Origin: Bryobacteraceae bacterium
Lineage (GTDB): Bacteria > Acidobacteriota > Terriglobia > Bryobacterales > Bryobacteraceae
Length of the DNA: 48,128 bases
Direction: 5' to 3'
Assembly: GCA_025980665.1 (NCBI GenBank)
Contig: JAICXC010000026.1
Location: 1 to 48,128 of the forward strand
Shown here: in pieces, positions 1-8,940 of the stretch
Layout: every line of letters starts with the position of its first letter
Numbering within the stretch: the stretch's first letter is position 1
Notes under the pieces: generated by a model
The model's database searches: none
What the model saw: the letters and a program-made list of their open reading frames with translations, nothing else
What the model was told of the DNA's origin: nothing
Made by a program: the position numbers and the translations under genes

Positions 1-4
1 CGCG

Positions 5-1897
5 ATGGCGCTGCTAGAGGAAGCTCCGTCGGAGGTGCCGGTTTTGCCCTCCGCTCCTCCGCCGCGATCGTTGCTGGCGCGTTTTGCGTGGCCTGCCGCT
101 TTCGGAGTAGCCCTACTGGCCGCGGCTGCTCTCGCGTTCATTCACTTTCGCGAAACTCCGCCGGTGGCCGAGACCGTGCGCTTCAAAGCCGTCCTACCTG
201 AGAACGTGAACTTCACGATCACGGGCATTTCCGCTTTTTCTCCCGACGGGCGCAAGCTCGCCTTTTCGGCCTCTGGCGCGGACGGTGTTCCGCGCCTGTG
301 GATCCAATCCCTCAATTCGCTGGTTGCACAGCCACTTCCAGGATCGGAAACGGCCGCTGTCCTCATTGCTCTGTTGTGGTCGCCAGACAATCGATATCTC
401 GTCTTCGAAGGCGATGGAAAACTCAAGAAGATCGACTTGTCAGGCGGCCCCCCGCTGGCACTGTGCGACGCGCCCTCGCGAATTGGAGGGGCATCCTGGG
501 GCCGCGACGGCGTGATTCTGTTCTCGCTAGCAGGGCGCCTCATGCGCGTCTCAGCTTCGGGAGGGACTGCGTCTCCAGTGACGGCGAGTCTTCCGGGCGG
601 CGAAGGAGTGGCATATCCGTGGTTCCTGCCGGATGGACGGCACTTCCTCTACTACCGGTGGTCTCCAAAGTCGGAAATCGCTGGCATGTATGCGGGCAGT
701 GTCGATGCCAAGCCCGAAGAACAAAGCACCCAACGCCTGATGCCGCTCGAACATCAGCCAATGTACGTGCCTTCGCTGGATTCCGGACCAGGAAATATCG
801 TTTTTCTCCGACAGGACACACTGCTGGCCCAGCCCTTCAATGCCAGCAAGCTTCAACTGGGCGGCGAACCACTGCCTATTGCCGAGCGAGTCGGTTCGAC
901 AGGGGACTTTGGATTCTATTCCGTATCGGACAGCGGAGCCCTGGCGTACCGAACCGGGTCGACCAGCGGTCTGAACCTTCAACTCTCATGGTTCGACCGG
1001 CAGGGGAAAATCACTCCGACTCCGGTTGAGCCGGCCCGCTCCAGCACGGTAAAAGTATCGCCGGACGGCAAGCGGGTGGCGACCGTCCGTACTGATGCGC
1101 AGAACAACAGCGACATCTGGATCGTGGACCTCGCAACGGGAGGAAGCAACCGGCTCACCTTCGATCCAGCGTCGGACGGAAACCCGCTTTGGTCTCCCGA
1201 TGGGACTCAAATTGCGTGGCAATCCACGCGGGGCGGCTTCTGGGGAATCTACCGTAAGGCGTCCAACGGCTCAGGAAATGACGAGCTGGTGTACAAATCC
1301 CCGGCCAGCGGCGCGCTTACCGACTGGTCGCGAGATGGACGCTTTATCATATTTCATTCCCCCGGCAAGGAAACCAAGATGGATATTTACGCGCTGCCAC
1401 TGGGTCCCGGGTCCCCTGAAGATCGAAAGCCGATTCCCATCGTTCAGACGCCGGCAAACGAGTTGGGTGGCTACCTCTCGCCCGACGACCGCTGGATCGC
1501 ATACTTATCCGACGAATCCGGCAAACAAGAGTTGTACGTTCAGGCTTTCAGCCCGGGAACGAAGCCGGGTGCTACGCCTGTATCTGGAAAATGGATGGTA
1601 TCCAAGGGTAGCCTCGGCATGGCCCGCTGGCGAGCGGACGGCAAGGAACTGGTATTTATCGGCGCTGATGGAGGCGTGATGTCCGCGGACGTAGAGGCCG
1701 ATCCCGTATTTCGCGCCAGCCCGCCGAAACTGTTGTTCGCGTTGCCACGCAGTTTGCTTGCATTGTCAACAACTCCCGGGGCTCTCTCCGATGCGACCCG
1801 AGACTTGCAGCGGTTCCTCATCAGCGTACCTGCACAGAGCAATGTGCGTCAGGAATTCACGATGGTGCTGAACTGGCAGGCCACGCTTAAACACTGA
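5..1897 (+). CDS. Membrane-anchored PD40/TolB-like beta-propeller protein (5' end outside window)
   Basis: At least 630 residues are encoded, and the frame is still open at base 1, so the gene probably begins upstream; the ATG at 5 is only the first one visible. A single membrane helix lies near residues 25-46 after a short Pro-rich stretch. The rest is built from PD40/WD40-like blades with the SPDG-type signature, for example SPDGRKLAF near 79, WSPDNRYLVF near 127, SPDGKRVATV near 350, WSPDGTQIAW near 397 and LSPDDRWIAY near 493. In acidobacteria this helix-plus-propeller layout is commonly the C-terminal half of a PknB-type Ser/Thr kinase; the missing N-terminus could hold such a kinase, but that cannot be seen here. 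The propeller would face the periplasm. It is separated from the dcw cluster by a promoter region and is probably unrelated to it. Confidence 0.8.
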   Translation: MALLEEAPSEVPVLPSAPPPRSLLARFAWPAAFGVALLAAAALAFIHFRETPPVAETVRFKAVLPENVNFTITGISAFSPDGRKLAFSASGADGVPRLWIQSLNSLVAQPLPGSETAAVLIALLWSPDNRYLVFEGDGKLKKIDLSGGPPLALCDAPSRIGGASWGRDGVILFSLAGRLMRVSASGGTASPVTASLPGGEGVAYPWFLPDGRHFLYYRWSPKSEIAGMYAGSVDAKPEEQSTQRLMPLEHQPMYVPSLDSGPGNIVFLRQDTLLAQPFNASKLQLGGEPLPIAERVGSTGDFGFYSVSDSGALAYRTGSTSGLNLQLSWFDRQGKITPTPVEPARSSTVKVSPDGKRVATVRTDAQNNSDIWIVDLATGGSNRLTFDPASDGNPLWSPDGTQIAWQSTRGGFWGIYRKASNGSGNDELVYKSPASGALTDWSRDGRFIIFHSPGKETKMDIYALPLGPGSPEDRKPIPIVQTPANELGGYLSPDDRWIAYLSDESGKQELYVQAFSPGTKPGATPVSGKWMVSKGSLGMARWRADGKELVFIGADGGVMSADVEADPVFRASPPKLLFALPRSLLALSTTPGALSDATRDLQRFLISVPAQSNVRQEFTMVLNWQATLKH

Positions 1898-1977
1898 GAT
1901 TTTTCCCGTCAGTTTCCACGGACTAAGGTCAATGCGGGGCGAACAAAAAGAGTAGCTCTGAAATTCCAACAAATCTC

Positions 1978-2006
1978 TTGCAATCAGTAAGAAGCCGGTA
2001 TAAACT
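1978..2006 (+). promoter_or_regulatory. Candidate sigma-70-like promoter of the dcw cluster
   Basis: A TTGCAA element at 1978-1983 is followed 17 bp later by TAAACT at 2001-2006 (a TATAAA reading at 1999-2004 gives 15 bp). It is the best promoter-like pair in the 146-bp gap before mraZ. The predicted start point, near 2012, would place the MraZ-box repeats within the first transcribed bases, an arrangement that suits autorepression. This is inference from the sequence only. Confidence 0.5.
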
Positions 2007-2010
2007 CGCT

Positions 2011-2037
2011 GAAGTGGCCCAATGTGGGTGAAAGTGT
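2011..2037 (+). promoter_or_regulatory. MraZ operator: three direct repeats at 10-bp period
   Basis: Three 7-mers, GAAGTGG (2011-2017), AATGTGG (2021-2027) and AAAGTGT (2031-2037), are separated by exactly 3 bp. MraZ proteins bind arrays of GTG-containing repeats at a 10-bp period (TGGGN units in E. coli, AAAGTG[T/G] units in mycoplasmas). The array sits directly upstream of the mraZ start at 2044 and overlaps the place where a Shine-Dalgarno would be; no good SD is visible. Confidence 0.75.
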
Positions 2038-2043
2038 CACGTA

Positions 2044-2532
2044 ATGGCGGACTCGCAACAGAACGGGATAATAGTGGCGGAGCCTCCCCACTCGATCGCC
2101 CAGGCGAGCGTCGACGAAAAGGGGCGCTTAAAACTTCCCGCGGAGTTTCTGGAGTATCTGGAAGCGCTCAAGGTCACCAAGGTTTTTATCACCACGTTCG
2201 ATCAGCGTCAGGCTCGAATCTACCCGATCGAGGTGTGGAAAGTCAACGAAGCGCTGTTTCAGAATTCCGCGGAAAACGCGGCGGCGGCCGAGCGGCTGGC
2301 GTTTCTGGCGAAAGTCTACGGGGGCGACGCGGAAATCGACAAATCGGGACGCGTGCTGCTGCCGGCCAAACTGCGCGAGGTCCTGGATCTGGAAAAACAG
2401 CCGGTGTGGCTGGACGTATATCACGGCCGGATCAACGTGGTCAGCAAGAAGATCTACGACGAACGCATGCAGTTGGCGCAGGCGAACATGTCCGAGGATC
2501 TGAAGATGCTCGAGAAAATGGGACTGAAGTAG
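2044..2532 (+). CDS. mraZ: Transcriptional regulator MraZ
   Basis: This 162-residue protein has two SpoVT/AbrB-like swapped-hairpin repeats. The first is near residues 17-62 (ASVDEKGRLKLPAEF) and the second near 92-140 (AEIDKSGRVLLPAKL); both carry the D-x-x-G-R-[hydrophobic]-x-[LI]-P motif of the family. MraZ forms a ring-shaped DNA-binding oligomer that represses its own dcw operon. It is the first gene of the cluster, and the repeats at 2011-2037 are its expected binding site. It is slightly longer than the roughly 150-residue E. coli protein because of an N-terminal extension of about 15 residues. The next gene, rsmH, follows 9 bp after the stop. Identification is secure from both sequence and position. 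Confidence 0.96.
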   Translation: MADSQQNGIIVAEPPHSIAQASVDEKGRLKLPAEFLEYLEALKVTKVFITTFDQRQARIYPIEVWKVNEALFQNSAENAAAAERLAFLAKVYGGDAEIDKSGRVLLPAKLREVLDLEKQPVWLDVYHGRINVVSKKIYDERMQLAQANMSEDLKMLEKMGLK

Positions 2533-2541
2533 CGGTTATGT

Positions 2542-3414
2542 ATGCACACGCCGGTCATGCTTTCCGAGTGCCTGGAGTACCTGGCGCTGAAACCGGACGG
2601 AGTATATCTGGACGCAACCGCGGGTTTAGGCGGGCACTCGGGAGCCATCGCGCGCAAGTTGGCGGAGCTCAGTGGCAGCGGCTTTGTGCTGGCCTGCGAC
2701 CGGGATGCGGAGAGTCTGGAGATGGCCAAGGCGAATACCTTGGACGTGTCCTCGCGTATTCGTTTTCATCAGAGTTTGTTCTCCGAGTTGGGAAAGAGGC
2801 TGACGGCAGAAACGGTTTCACAACTGGACGGTCTGCTCGCGGACCTCGGCGTATCACGATACCAGCTTACGGACGGTGGGAGGGGTTTCTCACTGATGGC
2901 GGACGGTCCTTTGGATATGCGTATGGGGCGCGACACTCCAGGGACCGCCGCCGACATAGTCAATTTCGAGTCCGAGAAGGAGCTCGCCGACTTGATCTTC
3001 AGGTTGGGCGAGGAAAGGAGGAGCCGAAGAATAGCCAGAGCATTGGTGCGGGCACGCCCGATACAGACGACCGGTCAGTTGGCCAAGCTGATCGAAGAGG
3101 TCGTGCCCCGCACCGAAAAAATTCATCCGGCGACGCGCACCTTTATGGCTCTGCGCCTCGCAGTGAATCGCGAACTGGAAGAGCTGGACGCGCTGCTCGA
3201 ATCCATACCCAGGCTGGTGAAGCCGGGTGGACGCGCGGTGATCGTCACCTTCATGTCGCTCGAGGACCGCAAGGTCAAACAAAGTTTTCAGGCCCTAGCG
3301 AAAGCGGGCCGGGCGCAAATTCTCACCCGGCACGTCGTGCGGCCTGCGGAAGAGGAAATTCGGAACAACCCACCGTCACGCAGCGCCAAGCTCCGCGCGC
3401 TTGAGCTTGTGTGA
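2542..3414 (+). CDS. rsmH: 16S rRNA (cytosine(1402)-N(4))-methyltransferase RsmH
   Basis: This 290-residue SAM-dependent methyltransferase (formerly MraW) N4-methylates C1402 of 16S rRNA. The N-terminus MHTPVMLSECLEYL is the standard family start and supports the ATG at 2542 over the out-of-frame ATG at 2538. The SAM-binding loop LDATAGLGGHSGAI lies at residues 23-36. LLADLGVSRYQL near 99 and the SLEDRKVKQSF segment near 243 are further family blocks, and NPPSRSAKLRALE closes the protein. It sits second in the dcw cluster, where it is found in most bacteria. A long open frame in another register (2022-3404) overlaps it but is only a high-GC shadow. Confidence 0.96.
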   Translation: MHTPVMLSECLEYLALKPDGVYLDATAGLGGHSGAIARKLAELSGSGFVLACDRDAESLEMAKANTLDVSSRIRFHQSLFSELGKRLTAETVSQLDGLLADLGVSRYQLTDGGRGFSLMADGPLDMRMGRDTPGTAADIVNFESEKELADLIFRLGEERRSRRIARALVRARPIQTTGQLAKLIEEVVPRTEKIHPATRTFMALRLAVNRELEELDALLESIPRLVKPGGRAVIVTFMSLEDRKVKQSFQALAKAGRAQILTRHVVRPAEEEIRNNPPSRSAKLRALELV

Positions 3415-3453
3415 AGCAGTGGGTGCTGTAGAGAGGGAGCAAGGTCGGGCAAG

Positions 3454-3945
3454 ATGGCAACGCTAGCGACTGCATTAGACAAGCTGTTTGAGAATCAAAA
3501 TCACCGGGCCGGTGCGGCCGTGCACCGCGAGGCGAGCATGCCCGTCCGTCCGTTCGCCAACGAAGACATTTTCTTTCACGTCAAGCGGATCGACAATAGT
3601 CGAGTGGTGCGCGCCGCCGATCCTCAGGCGCGTCAGGCGTGCTGGAAGATGATTGGCTCCGTGTTCGCCGCGGCGGTGCTTCTAGTCGCCGTATTGCTTC
3701 CCGGCGCCTATAGCCTGTTGGCCGGGTTCCAGATTCAAGCGCTGCGTCAGGAAGCGCACAAGCTGGCCAATGAACAGGCATCGCTCGAACTGCAGGAAGC
3801 CCAGCTGCTTTCGCCCGCTCGCATGCAGGAACTGGCGCGCACGCAGCAGTTTGTGGATCCGCCGCCGCAGAAAGTCGTGTATCTGGATGGTCAGGGGGAC
3901 GCGCAAGTAGCCCAGAACGCAACGGTTGAGCGTCAAGGAAAGTAA
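3454..3945 (+). CDS. ftsL: Cell division protein FtsL-like
   Basis: This 163-residue bitopic membrane protein has a long cytoplasmic N-terminus (1-65) and one hydrophobic helix near 66-88. A heptad-like segment follows near 92-120 (FQIQALRQEAHKLANEQASL) and then LSPARMQELARTQ, which resembles the end of the FtsL/DivIC coiled coil. FtsL bridges FtsQ/FtsB and the FtsWI synthase in the divisome. Sequence similarity between FtsL proteins is low, so the call rests on topology, size, the short periplasmic coiled coil and the position between rsmH and ftsI. The cytoplasmic tail is longer than the roughly 35 residues of E. coli FtsL. Confidence 0.82.
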   Translation: MATLATALDKLFENQNHRAGAAVHREASMPVRPFANEDIFFHVKRIDNSRVVRAADPQARQACWKMIGSVFAAAVLLVAVLLPGAYSLLAGFQIQALRQEAHKLANEQASLELQEAQLLSPARMQELARTQQFVDPPPQKVVYLDGQGDAQVAQNATVERQGK

Positions 3946-3965
3946 ATCTCTTCGGAGAGCGTGCC

Positions 3966-6086
3966 ATGCCCCCACCGTCCACTACTCAGCGTCTTCAGTG
4001 GCTGCTCTGGACGCTGCTCGCTTGGGCGGGAATCATTTTCGGCCGCCTGGTCTGGCTGCAGGTAATCCGGCACGATGAGCTGCTTCGCATGGCCGAACAG
4101 CAACAACAGAAAATTATCGAAGTCCAGGCATTGCGCGGATCGATTTTGGATCGAACCGGCCAGCCTTTGGCCAAGACTCTGCCAGCCGATTCCGTGGTCG
4201 TCGATCCCCAGAAAATTCCCGATCTCAAGATCGCCGCCGACGTACTCGCGCGCACTCTGGACCTGGATCGCTCCCAGCTATACCAGCGGCTCAAAGGGTA
4301 TCAAGCCCGTGGCAGTCACTTCATGTGGGTGGCGCGCAAGCTGGACGCCAAGCCGGCCGAGCGCCTGCGCGCTAAGAAGCTTTCCTACATTGAGTTCCGC
4401 ACCGAGCTCCGGCGTTTTTACCCGCACCATGAACTAGCCTCGCATGTGGTCGGATCCATCGGCTACGTGGATGGCAGCGATGCGGAGCGCGGCAGCGGGG
4501 GGATCGAATCTTCGTTTGAAGAGGATCTGGCCGGGCGTCCGGGTGAGGCGCGCGTATTGAACGATGTTCGCCAGACGCCGTATGAATCCTTCGTAACGCG
4601 GGCGCCCGAAGCCGGTTCCGATCTGACGCTGAGTATCGATCCCAATTTGCAGTATGAGGCCGAGCGCCAGCTCGACAAAGCCATCGCTTCCAGCCATGCG
4701 CGCACCGGTTCCATCGTCGCCATTAATCCGTACACCGGCGATATTCTGGCCATGGCGAATTATCCGCGCTACGACCCCAACCTGCCTCCCAGCAGCGATG
4801 CGGATTCCGCGGCGCGCAGTAATCTGGCCATCTCGACCCCCTTCGAGCCCGGCAGTGTCTTCAAAGTTGTCACGCTCTCAGCGGCGCTCGAAACCACCAA
4901 CTTGACCCCGGATTCCCTATTCAATTGCGGCAACGGGGTCCTCAATCTGTATGGCCGCCTAATCCACGATACTCACCGCTATTCGATCTTGAGCATGGCC
5001 GACGTATTGGCGAAATCGAGCAATATCGGCGCCATTCAAATCGCGCTAAAAACCGGCGAGAAACCGCTCTACAAGTATCAGAGGCTTTTCGGCTTCGGAC
5101 AGAAAACCGGGATTGAGCTGGCCGGTGAATCGGGCGGCAACCTGCGGGACGTCAAGCAGTGGATGCCGAGCTCGATCGGATCGCTGGCCATGGGCCACGA
5201 AGTCAGCGTCACATCTTTGCAACTGGCGGTGGCAGGGGCCGCAATCGCGAATGGCGGCTTGAAAGTGAAGCCCCGCCTGGTGATCGCGCGTCAAAAGCCC
5301 GGCCAGCCATTGCAGCGGATTCCCGCCGAGCCGCCGGTTCGGATCCTGCGTCCGGAAACCGCCATCACCATGCGCCAGTTGATGGAAGGCGTGGTTCTGC
5401 GCGGCACCGGCCGCGGACTCGCGAATCTGAGAGGCTACACGTCTGGTGGAAAAACGGGATCGGCGCAGATTTACGACGCCAAAGCGCACGTCTACACGCA
5501 TAACTACAACGCCAGTTTCCTCGGTTTTGCGCCAGTGGCTAATCCGCAAATCGTGATCGCAGTCACGCTGAATCACACCACCGGCGGTAGCGCCGGTTAT
5601 GGCGGACCCGTGGCCGCCCCTGTTTTTCGAGAAATTGCCATGGACGCGCTACGAATGCTGGATGTGCCTAAGGATCTTCCCGAGGAAGATACTAAGCTCG
5701 CTCGTCGCACCGATTCAAAGAGCGATCCATCCAACCATGCACCTAAAGATCTGACTAAAGATTCGTTCAGGGCGGGGCTATTCACTCCGCCCGGACAACG
5801 AACTGTATCCTCCGTCACTCCGCCGCCGGTTCGCGAGGATGCTTCAGTTTCGGCTGAGACATCCCTCTCGGATCGGCGGCCTTTTTTGACTGCGAGCGCG
5901 GAGAGATCGGGCGGCCCGCGTACTCCTGATTTTTCGGGGAAGTCGCTGCGCTCGGTACTGGAGGAATCGGCCGCGGCCGGTCTCTTGGTGGAAGTTCGCG
6001 GAAGCGGCCTGGCACGCAGCCAGGACCCGCCACCCGGGACTCCTGTTCGTCCCCACACGCTGCTTCGAGTTCAGTTCGGACGATGA
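3966..6086 (+). CDS. ftsI: Division-specific penicillin-binding protein (FtsI/PBP3 type) with C-terminal PASTA domain
   Basis: This 706-residue class B transpeptidase cross-links septal peptidoglycan. It has a membrane anchor at residues 11-31, a dimerisation domain (LRGSILDRTGQPLA near 56-69) and a transpeptidase domain. The three active-site motifs are present: SVFK (297-300, nucleophile Ser297), SSN (351-353) and KTG (496-498). A Pro/Ser/Asp-rich linker (about 570-650) leads to one PASTA-like domain at 653-704. E. coli FtsI (588 residues) has no PASTA domain; SpoVD and PBP2x-type proteins do. Its TGA overlaps the ATG of murE (ATGA at 6083-6086), implying translational coupling. FtsW, its expected glycosyltransferase partner, is encoded at 11448. 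Confidence 0.93.
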   Translation: MPPPSTTQRLQWLLWTLLAWAGIIFGRLVWLQVIRHDELLRMAEQQQQKIIEVQALRGSILDRTGQPLAKTLPADSVVVDPQKIPDLKIAADVLARTLDLDRSQLYQRLKGYQARGSHFMWVARKLDAKPAERLRAKKLSYIEFRTELRRFYPHHELASHVVGSIGYVDGSDAERGSGGIESSFEEDLAGRPGEARVLNDVRQTPYESFVTRAPEAGSDLTLSIDPNLQYEAERQLDKAIASSHARTGSIVAINPYTGDILAMANYPRYDPNLPPSSDADSAARSNLAISTPFEPGSVFKVVTLSAALETTNLTPDSLFNCGNGVLNLYGRLIHDTHRYSILSMADVLAKSSNIGAIQIALKTGEKPLYKYQRLFGFGQKTGIELAGESGGNLRDVKQWMPSSIGSLAMGHEVSVTSLQLAVAGAAIANGGLKVKPRLVIARQKPGQPLQRIPAEPPVRILRPETAITMRQLMEGVVLRGTGRGLANLRGYTSGGKTGSAQIYDAKAHVYTHNYNASFLGFAPVANPQIVIAVTLNHTTGGSAGYGGPVAAPVFREIAMDALRMLDVPKDLPEEDTKLARRTDSKSDPSNHAPKDLTKDSFRAGLFTPPGQRTVSSVTPPPVREDASVSAETSLSDRRPFLTASAERSGGPRTPDFSGKSLRSVLEESAAAGLLVEVRGSGLARSQDPPPGTPVRPHTLLRVQFGR

Positions 6087-7582
6087 AACTCAGCGAGCTG
6101 CTGGCCGGAGTGACGCTCCGCGAGGCGCTCACGCCGGAACTGGCCGGCCTCGAAGTGGCTGGTCTTGAGTATGATTCGCGCCGGGTTGAGAAGGATTTCG
6201 TGTTTTTCGCGTTCGCCGGGTCCCGGGTCGATGGCCGCCAGTTTGCGCAAGATGCACTGGCCAAGGGTGCACTTGCGATCGCCAGCGAACTGGCCAAGCC
6301 TGCGGAATTCCCCGGAGTCTGGATCCAGGTCGAGCACGGCCGCCAAGCCCTGGCCATCGCCGCCAACACCTTTTATCAACACCCGGACGAGCGTGTCCAC
6401 TTTACGGGAATCACGGGGACCAACGGCAAGACGACAACGGCGTACCTGATCGAGACGCTTCTGCGGGCCGCCGGTAAGATCACGGGACTCATCGGAACCA
6501 TCGAATACCGGCTGGCGGATGAGGTTCGTCCGTCTCCGAATACTACACCGGAGTCGCTGGACATTATCCGTTTTGCCTCGGAGCTCGAGGCACGCGGCGG
6601 CACGCATCTGATTACCGAGGTCTCTTCGCACGCGCTCGCGCTTGGCCGGGTCCACGGAATCCAGTTTCATACCGCGGTATTCACCAATTTGACTCGCGAC
6701 CATTTGGACTTTCACGGGACCATGGAGGACTACGGAGCCGCCAAGCGTCAGCTGTTCGCGAGGAAGCCCGGACCTCGTTGGGCAGTGCTGAATGCCGACG
6801 ATCCGGTGTCTAAAACCATGCAGCCGGAAGGCTCCGACTCAAGCACCATCTGGTACGGACTCACCGAAAGAGCCGATCTGCGGGCGGAGAATATCGTCTC
6901 CGGATTCACTGGTTTAATTTTTGATGTGACCTTCATTCGGGAGGGGTCCGGCCGACGTGCGAAAGTAGAATCACCGTTGTTGGGCCGCGTGAACGTATCG
7001 AATATCCTGGCCGCTCTGGGCGCCGGTCTGAGCTATGGCCTGGATTTCGACTCCATGGCGAGGTCAGTCGCTCTCTGCCGCGCGGTGCCGGGGCGGTTTG
7101 AACCAGTCGATGAGGGTCAGTCCTTCCTCGTGGCCGTAGACTACGCTCACACCGACGATGCGCTTCGCAACGCGATCCAAACCGCGCGCAGTCTGGCAAA
7201 AGGCAAAGTGATAACCCTTTTCGGCTGCGGCGGCGATCGCGATCGCACCAAGCGCCCACTGATGGGCATGGCGGCTGCCGAGTTGAGCGATTTTGTGGTG
7301 CTGACTTCCGATAATCCGCGTTCCGAAGATCCCTTGTCGATCATGAATGACGCGATGGTCGGCTTGCGGCGTTTTGACACTCGGCATGTAGCCCAGCCCG
7401 ATCGCGGCAAGGCGATTCAACTGGCGATCCAGGAAGCTCAGCCGGGCGATGTTGTGCTGCTGGCTGGCAAGGGCCATGAAACGTACCAAATCCTTAAAGA
7501 CCATACCATTCATTTTGACGATCGAGAAACGGCGCGCGAGGTTCTTCGATCATTTGGATACAGGAGTCAGAAGACCGAATGA
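6083..7582 (+). CDS. murE: UDP-N-acetylmuramoyl-L-alanyl-D-glutamate--2,6-diaminopimelate ligase
   Basis: This 499-residue Mur ligase adds the third stem-peptide residue in the cytoplasm. The ATP-binding loop GITGTNGKTTT lies at 109-119. Further family markers are EVSSHAL near 179, NLTRDHLDFHG near 202 and FGCGGDRDRTKRP near 380. The substrate-specificity motif reads DNPRSEDP (410-417); DNPR is the form seen in meso-diaminopimelate-adding enzymes, so the peptidoglycan should be of the DAP type. It is translationally coupled on both sides: ATGA overlap with ftsI (6083) and with murF (7579). Length and all motifs are typical. Confidence 0.96.
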   Translation: MKLSELLAGVTLREALTPELAGLEVAGLEYDSRRVEKDFVFFAFAGSRVDGRQFAQDALAKGALAIASELAKPAEFPGVWIQVEHGRQALAIAANTFYQHPDERVHFTGITGTNGKTTTAYLIETLLRAAGKITGLIGTIEYRLADEVRPSPNTTPESLDIIRFASELEARGGTHLITEVSSHALALGRVHGIQFHTAVFTNLTRDHLDFHGTMEDYGAAKRQLFARKPGPRWAVLNADDPVSKTMQPEGSDSSTIWYGLTERADLRAENIVSGFTGLIFDVTFIREGSGRRAKVESPLLGRVNVSNILAALGAGLSYGLDFDSMARSVALCRAVPGRFEPVDEGQSFLVAVDYAHTDDALRNAIQTARSLAKGKVITLFGCGGDRDRTKRPLMGMAAAELSDFVVLTSDNPRSEDPLSIMNDAMVGLRRFDTRHVAQPDRGKAIQLAIQEAQPGDVVLLAGKGHETYQILKDHTIHFDDRETAREVLRSFGYRSQKTE

Positions 7583-8937
7583 ACAAGCCGCTGAAGTGGG
7601 TTGCGGCGGAGCTCGGCCTGACCATCCAAAGTGACGCCCAGGTAAGCGGCTGGAGCGTCGATTCACGCACGCTACTTCCGGGGGACTTGTATTTTGCTTT
7701 GCGGGGTCCCAATCATGACGGACATGCATTCGTTGACGAAGTGCTAAAGAAAGGTGCGGTTGGAGCCGTCGTGGACCGTGAAGTCGAAACGGAAACGTCC
7801 CTTTTGAGGGTCGGCGATTCCCTCGCCGCGCTTCAGAAACTGGCCTCCTCAGCGCGACGAGAGTGGGGCGGGGATGTGGTTGGCGTCACCGGAAGCGCGG
7901 GGAAAACCACTACTAAGGATGTAATCGCGGAAATGTTGTCGGAGGGATTTAAGACGGCCAAGACGGAAGGGAACCTGAATAACCACGTCGGGCTGCCGCT
8001 GTCCCTGCTGCGGATCGACGACCAGGCGCGCATCGCGGTCCTTGAAATGGGAATGAATCACGCGGGCGAGATCCGCGCATTGGCTGAGATCGCCCGGCCC
8101 AATGTCGGCGTGGTGACCAACGTCGGCTGGGCGCACATGGAAAGCTTCAACTCGATTGACGGTATCGCCGCAGCCAAGCGCGAGCTGATCGAATCGCTGC
8201 CTTCCGAGGGAACCGCGGTTCTGAACGCGGATGACGCTCGCGTCGCAGCGTTCGCCGGCACATATAAAGGTTCCGTGGTGACCTTCGGCGAATCCGAGAA
8301 GGCGGCCGTTCGCGCCGAAGACGTGAAATTTACTGAAGATGGTGTGACGTTTCGCGTGGGCGCGATTCGCTTCGAAAGTCCCCTGATCGGGCACCACGCC
8401 GTGTCAAATCTCCTGGCGGGGATTGCGGTCGCTGGCGTCTACGGAATCACTCCCGATCGCCTGACCACGAGGGTCAGCAACATCCAGCCCGGGAAAATGC
8501 GCGGAGAGCGGCTCCGGCACCGGGGGATTCTTGTTTTTAACGATTGCTACAACTCCAATCCAGACGCGGCGCGGGCCATGCTCGCCGTGCTGCGCGACAC
8601 TCCGGCGAAGCGCAGGATCGCGGTTCTGGGGGAGATGCTCGAACTCGGCCCTTGGGCTGAGCCGCTTCATCGCGACGTAGGTAACTACGCAGCGGCGTGC
8701 GGAATAGATGTGCTCGTTGGACTACGCGGCGCGGCCTGTTACATGTTGGACGCAGCCAAGCGATCCGGCCTACGGGCCGACGCCGCTTTTTTTTTCGACG
8801 ATCCCGTCCCAGCCGGCCGATTGGTGCGCTCGCTCGCACAGCCCGGTGATGCAATTTTGTTTAAGGGCTCGCGTGGTGTTCACGTGGAGCGGGCTCTGGA
8901 GCAGTTTCTTGCCTCCGAGGAAGGAGGGAAAAGCTGA
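7579..8937 (+). CDS. murF: UDP-N-acetylmuramoyl-tripeptide--D-alanyl-D-alanine ligase
   Basis: This 452-residue Mur ligase attaches the D-Ala-D-Ala dipeptide to UDP-MurNAc-tripeptide. The ATP loop GVTGSAGKTTT is at 102-112, EMGMNHAGEI near 156 is the MurF-type second motif, and NDCYNSNPDA near 315 is the conserved MurF C-terminal block. The ATG at 7579 overlaps the murE stop. The mraY start follows the TGA after 3 bp. A GGAGGG near the murF 3' end could serve mraY as a distant SD. No ddl gene for the dipeptide donor occurs in the window. Confidence 0.95.
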   Translation: MNKPLKWVAAELGLTIQSDAQVSGWSVDSRTLLPGDLYFALRGPNHDGHAFVDEVLKKGAVGAVVDREVETETSLLRVGDSLAALQKLASSARREWGGDVVGVTGSAGKTTTKDVIAEMLSEGFKTAKTEGNLNNHVGLPLSLLRIDDQARIAVLEMGMNHAGEIRALAEIARPNVGVVTNVGWAHMESFNSIDGIAAAKRELIESLPSEGTAVLNADDARVAAFAGTYKGSVVTFGESEKAAVRAEDVKFTEDGVTFRVGAIRFESPLIGHHAVSNLLAGIAVAGVYGITPDRLTTRVSNIQPGKMRGERLRHRGILVFNDCYNSNPDAARAMLAVLRDTPAKRRIAVLGEMLELGPWAEPLHRDVGNYAAACGIDVLVGLRGAACYMLDAAKRSGLRADAAFFFDDPVPAGRLVRSLAQPGDAILFKGSRGVHVERALEQFLASEEGGKS

Positions 8938-8940
8938 TCC

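Noticed and set aside
2022-3404. 460-codon open frame overlapping mraZ and rsmH
   Set aside because: Both mraZ and rsmH are secure in other frames; the translation is Arg/Gly-rich with no domain, typical of a high-GC shadow frame.
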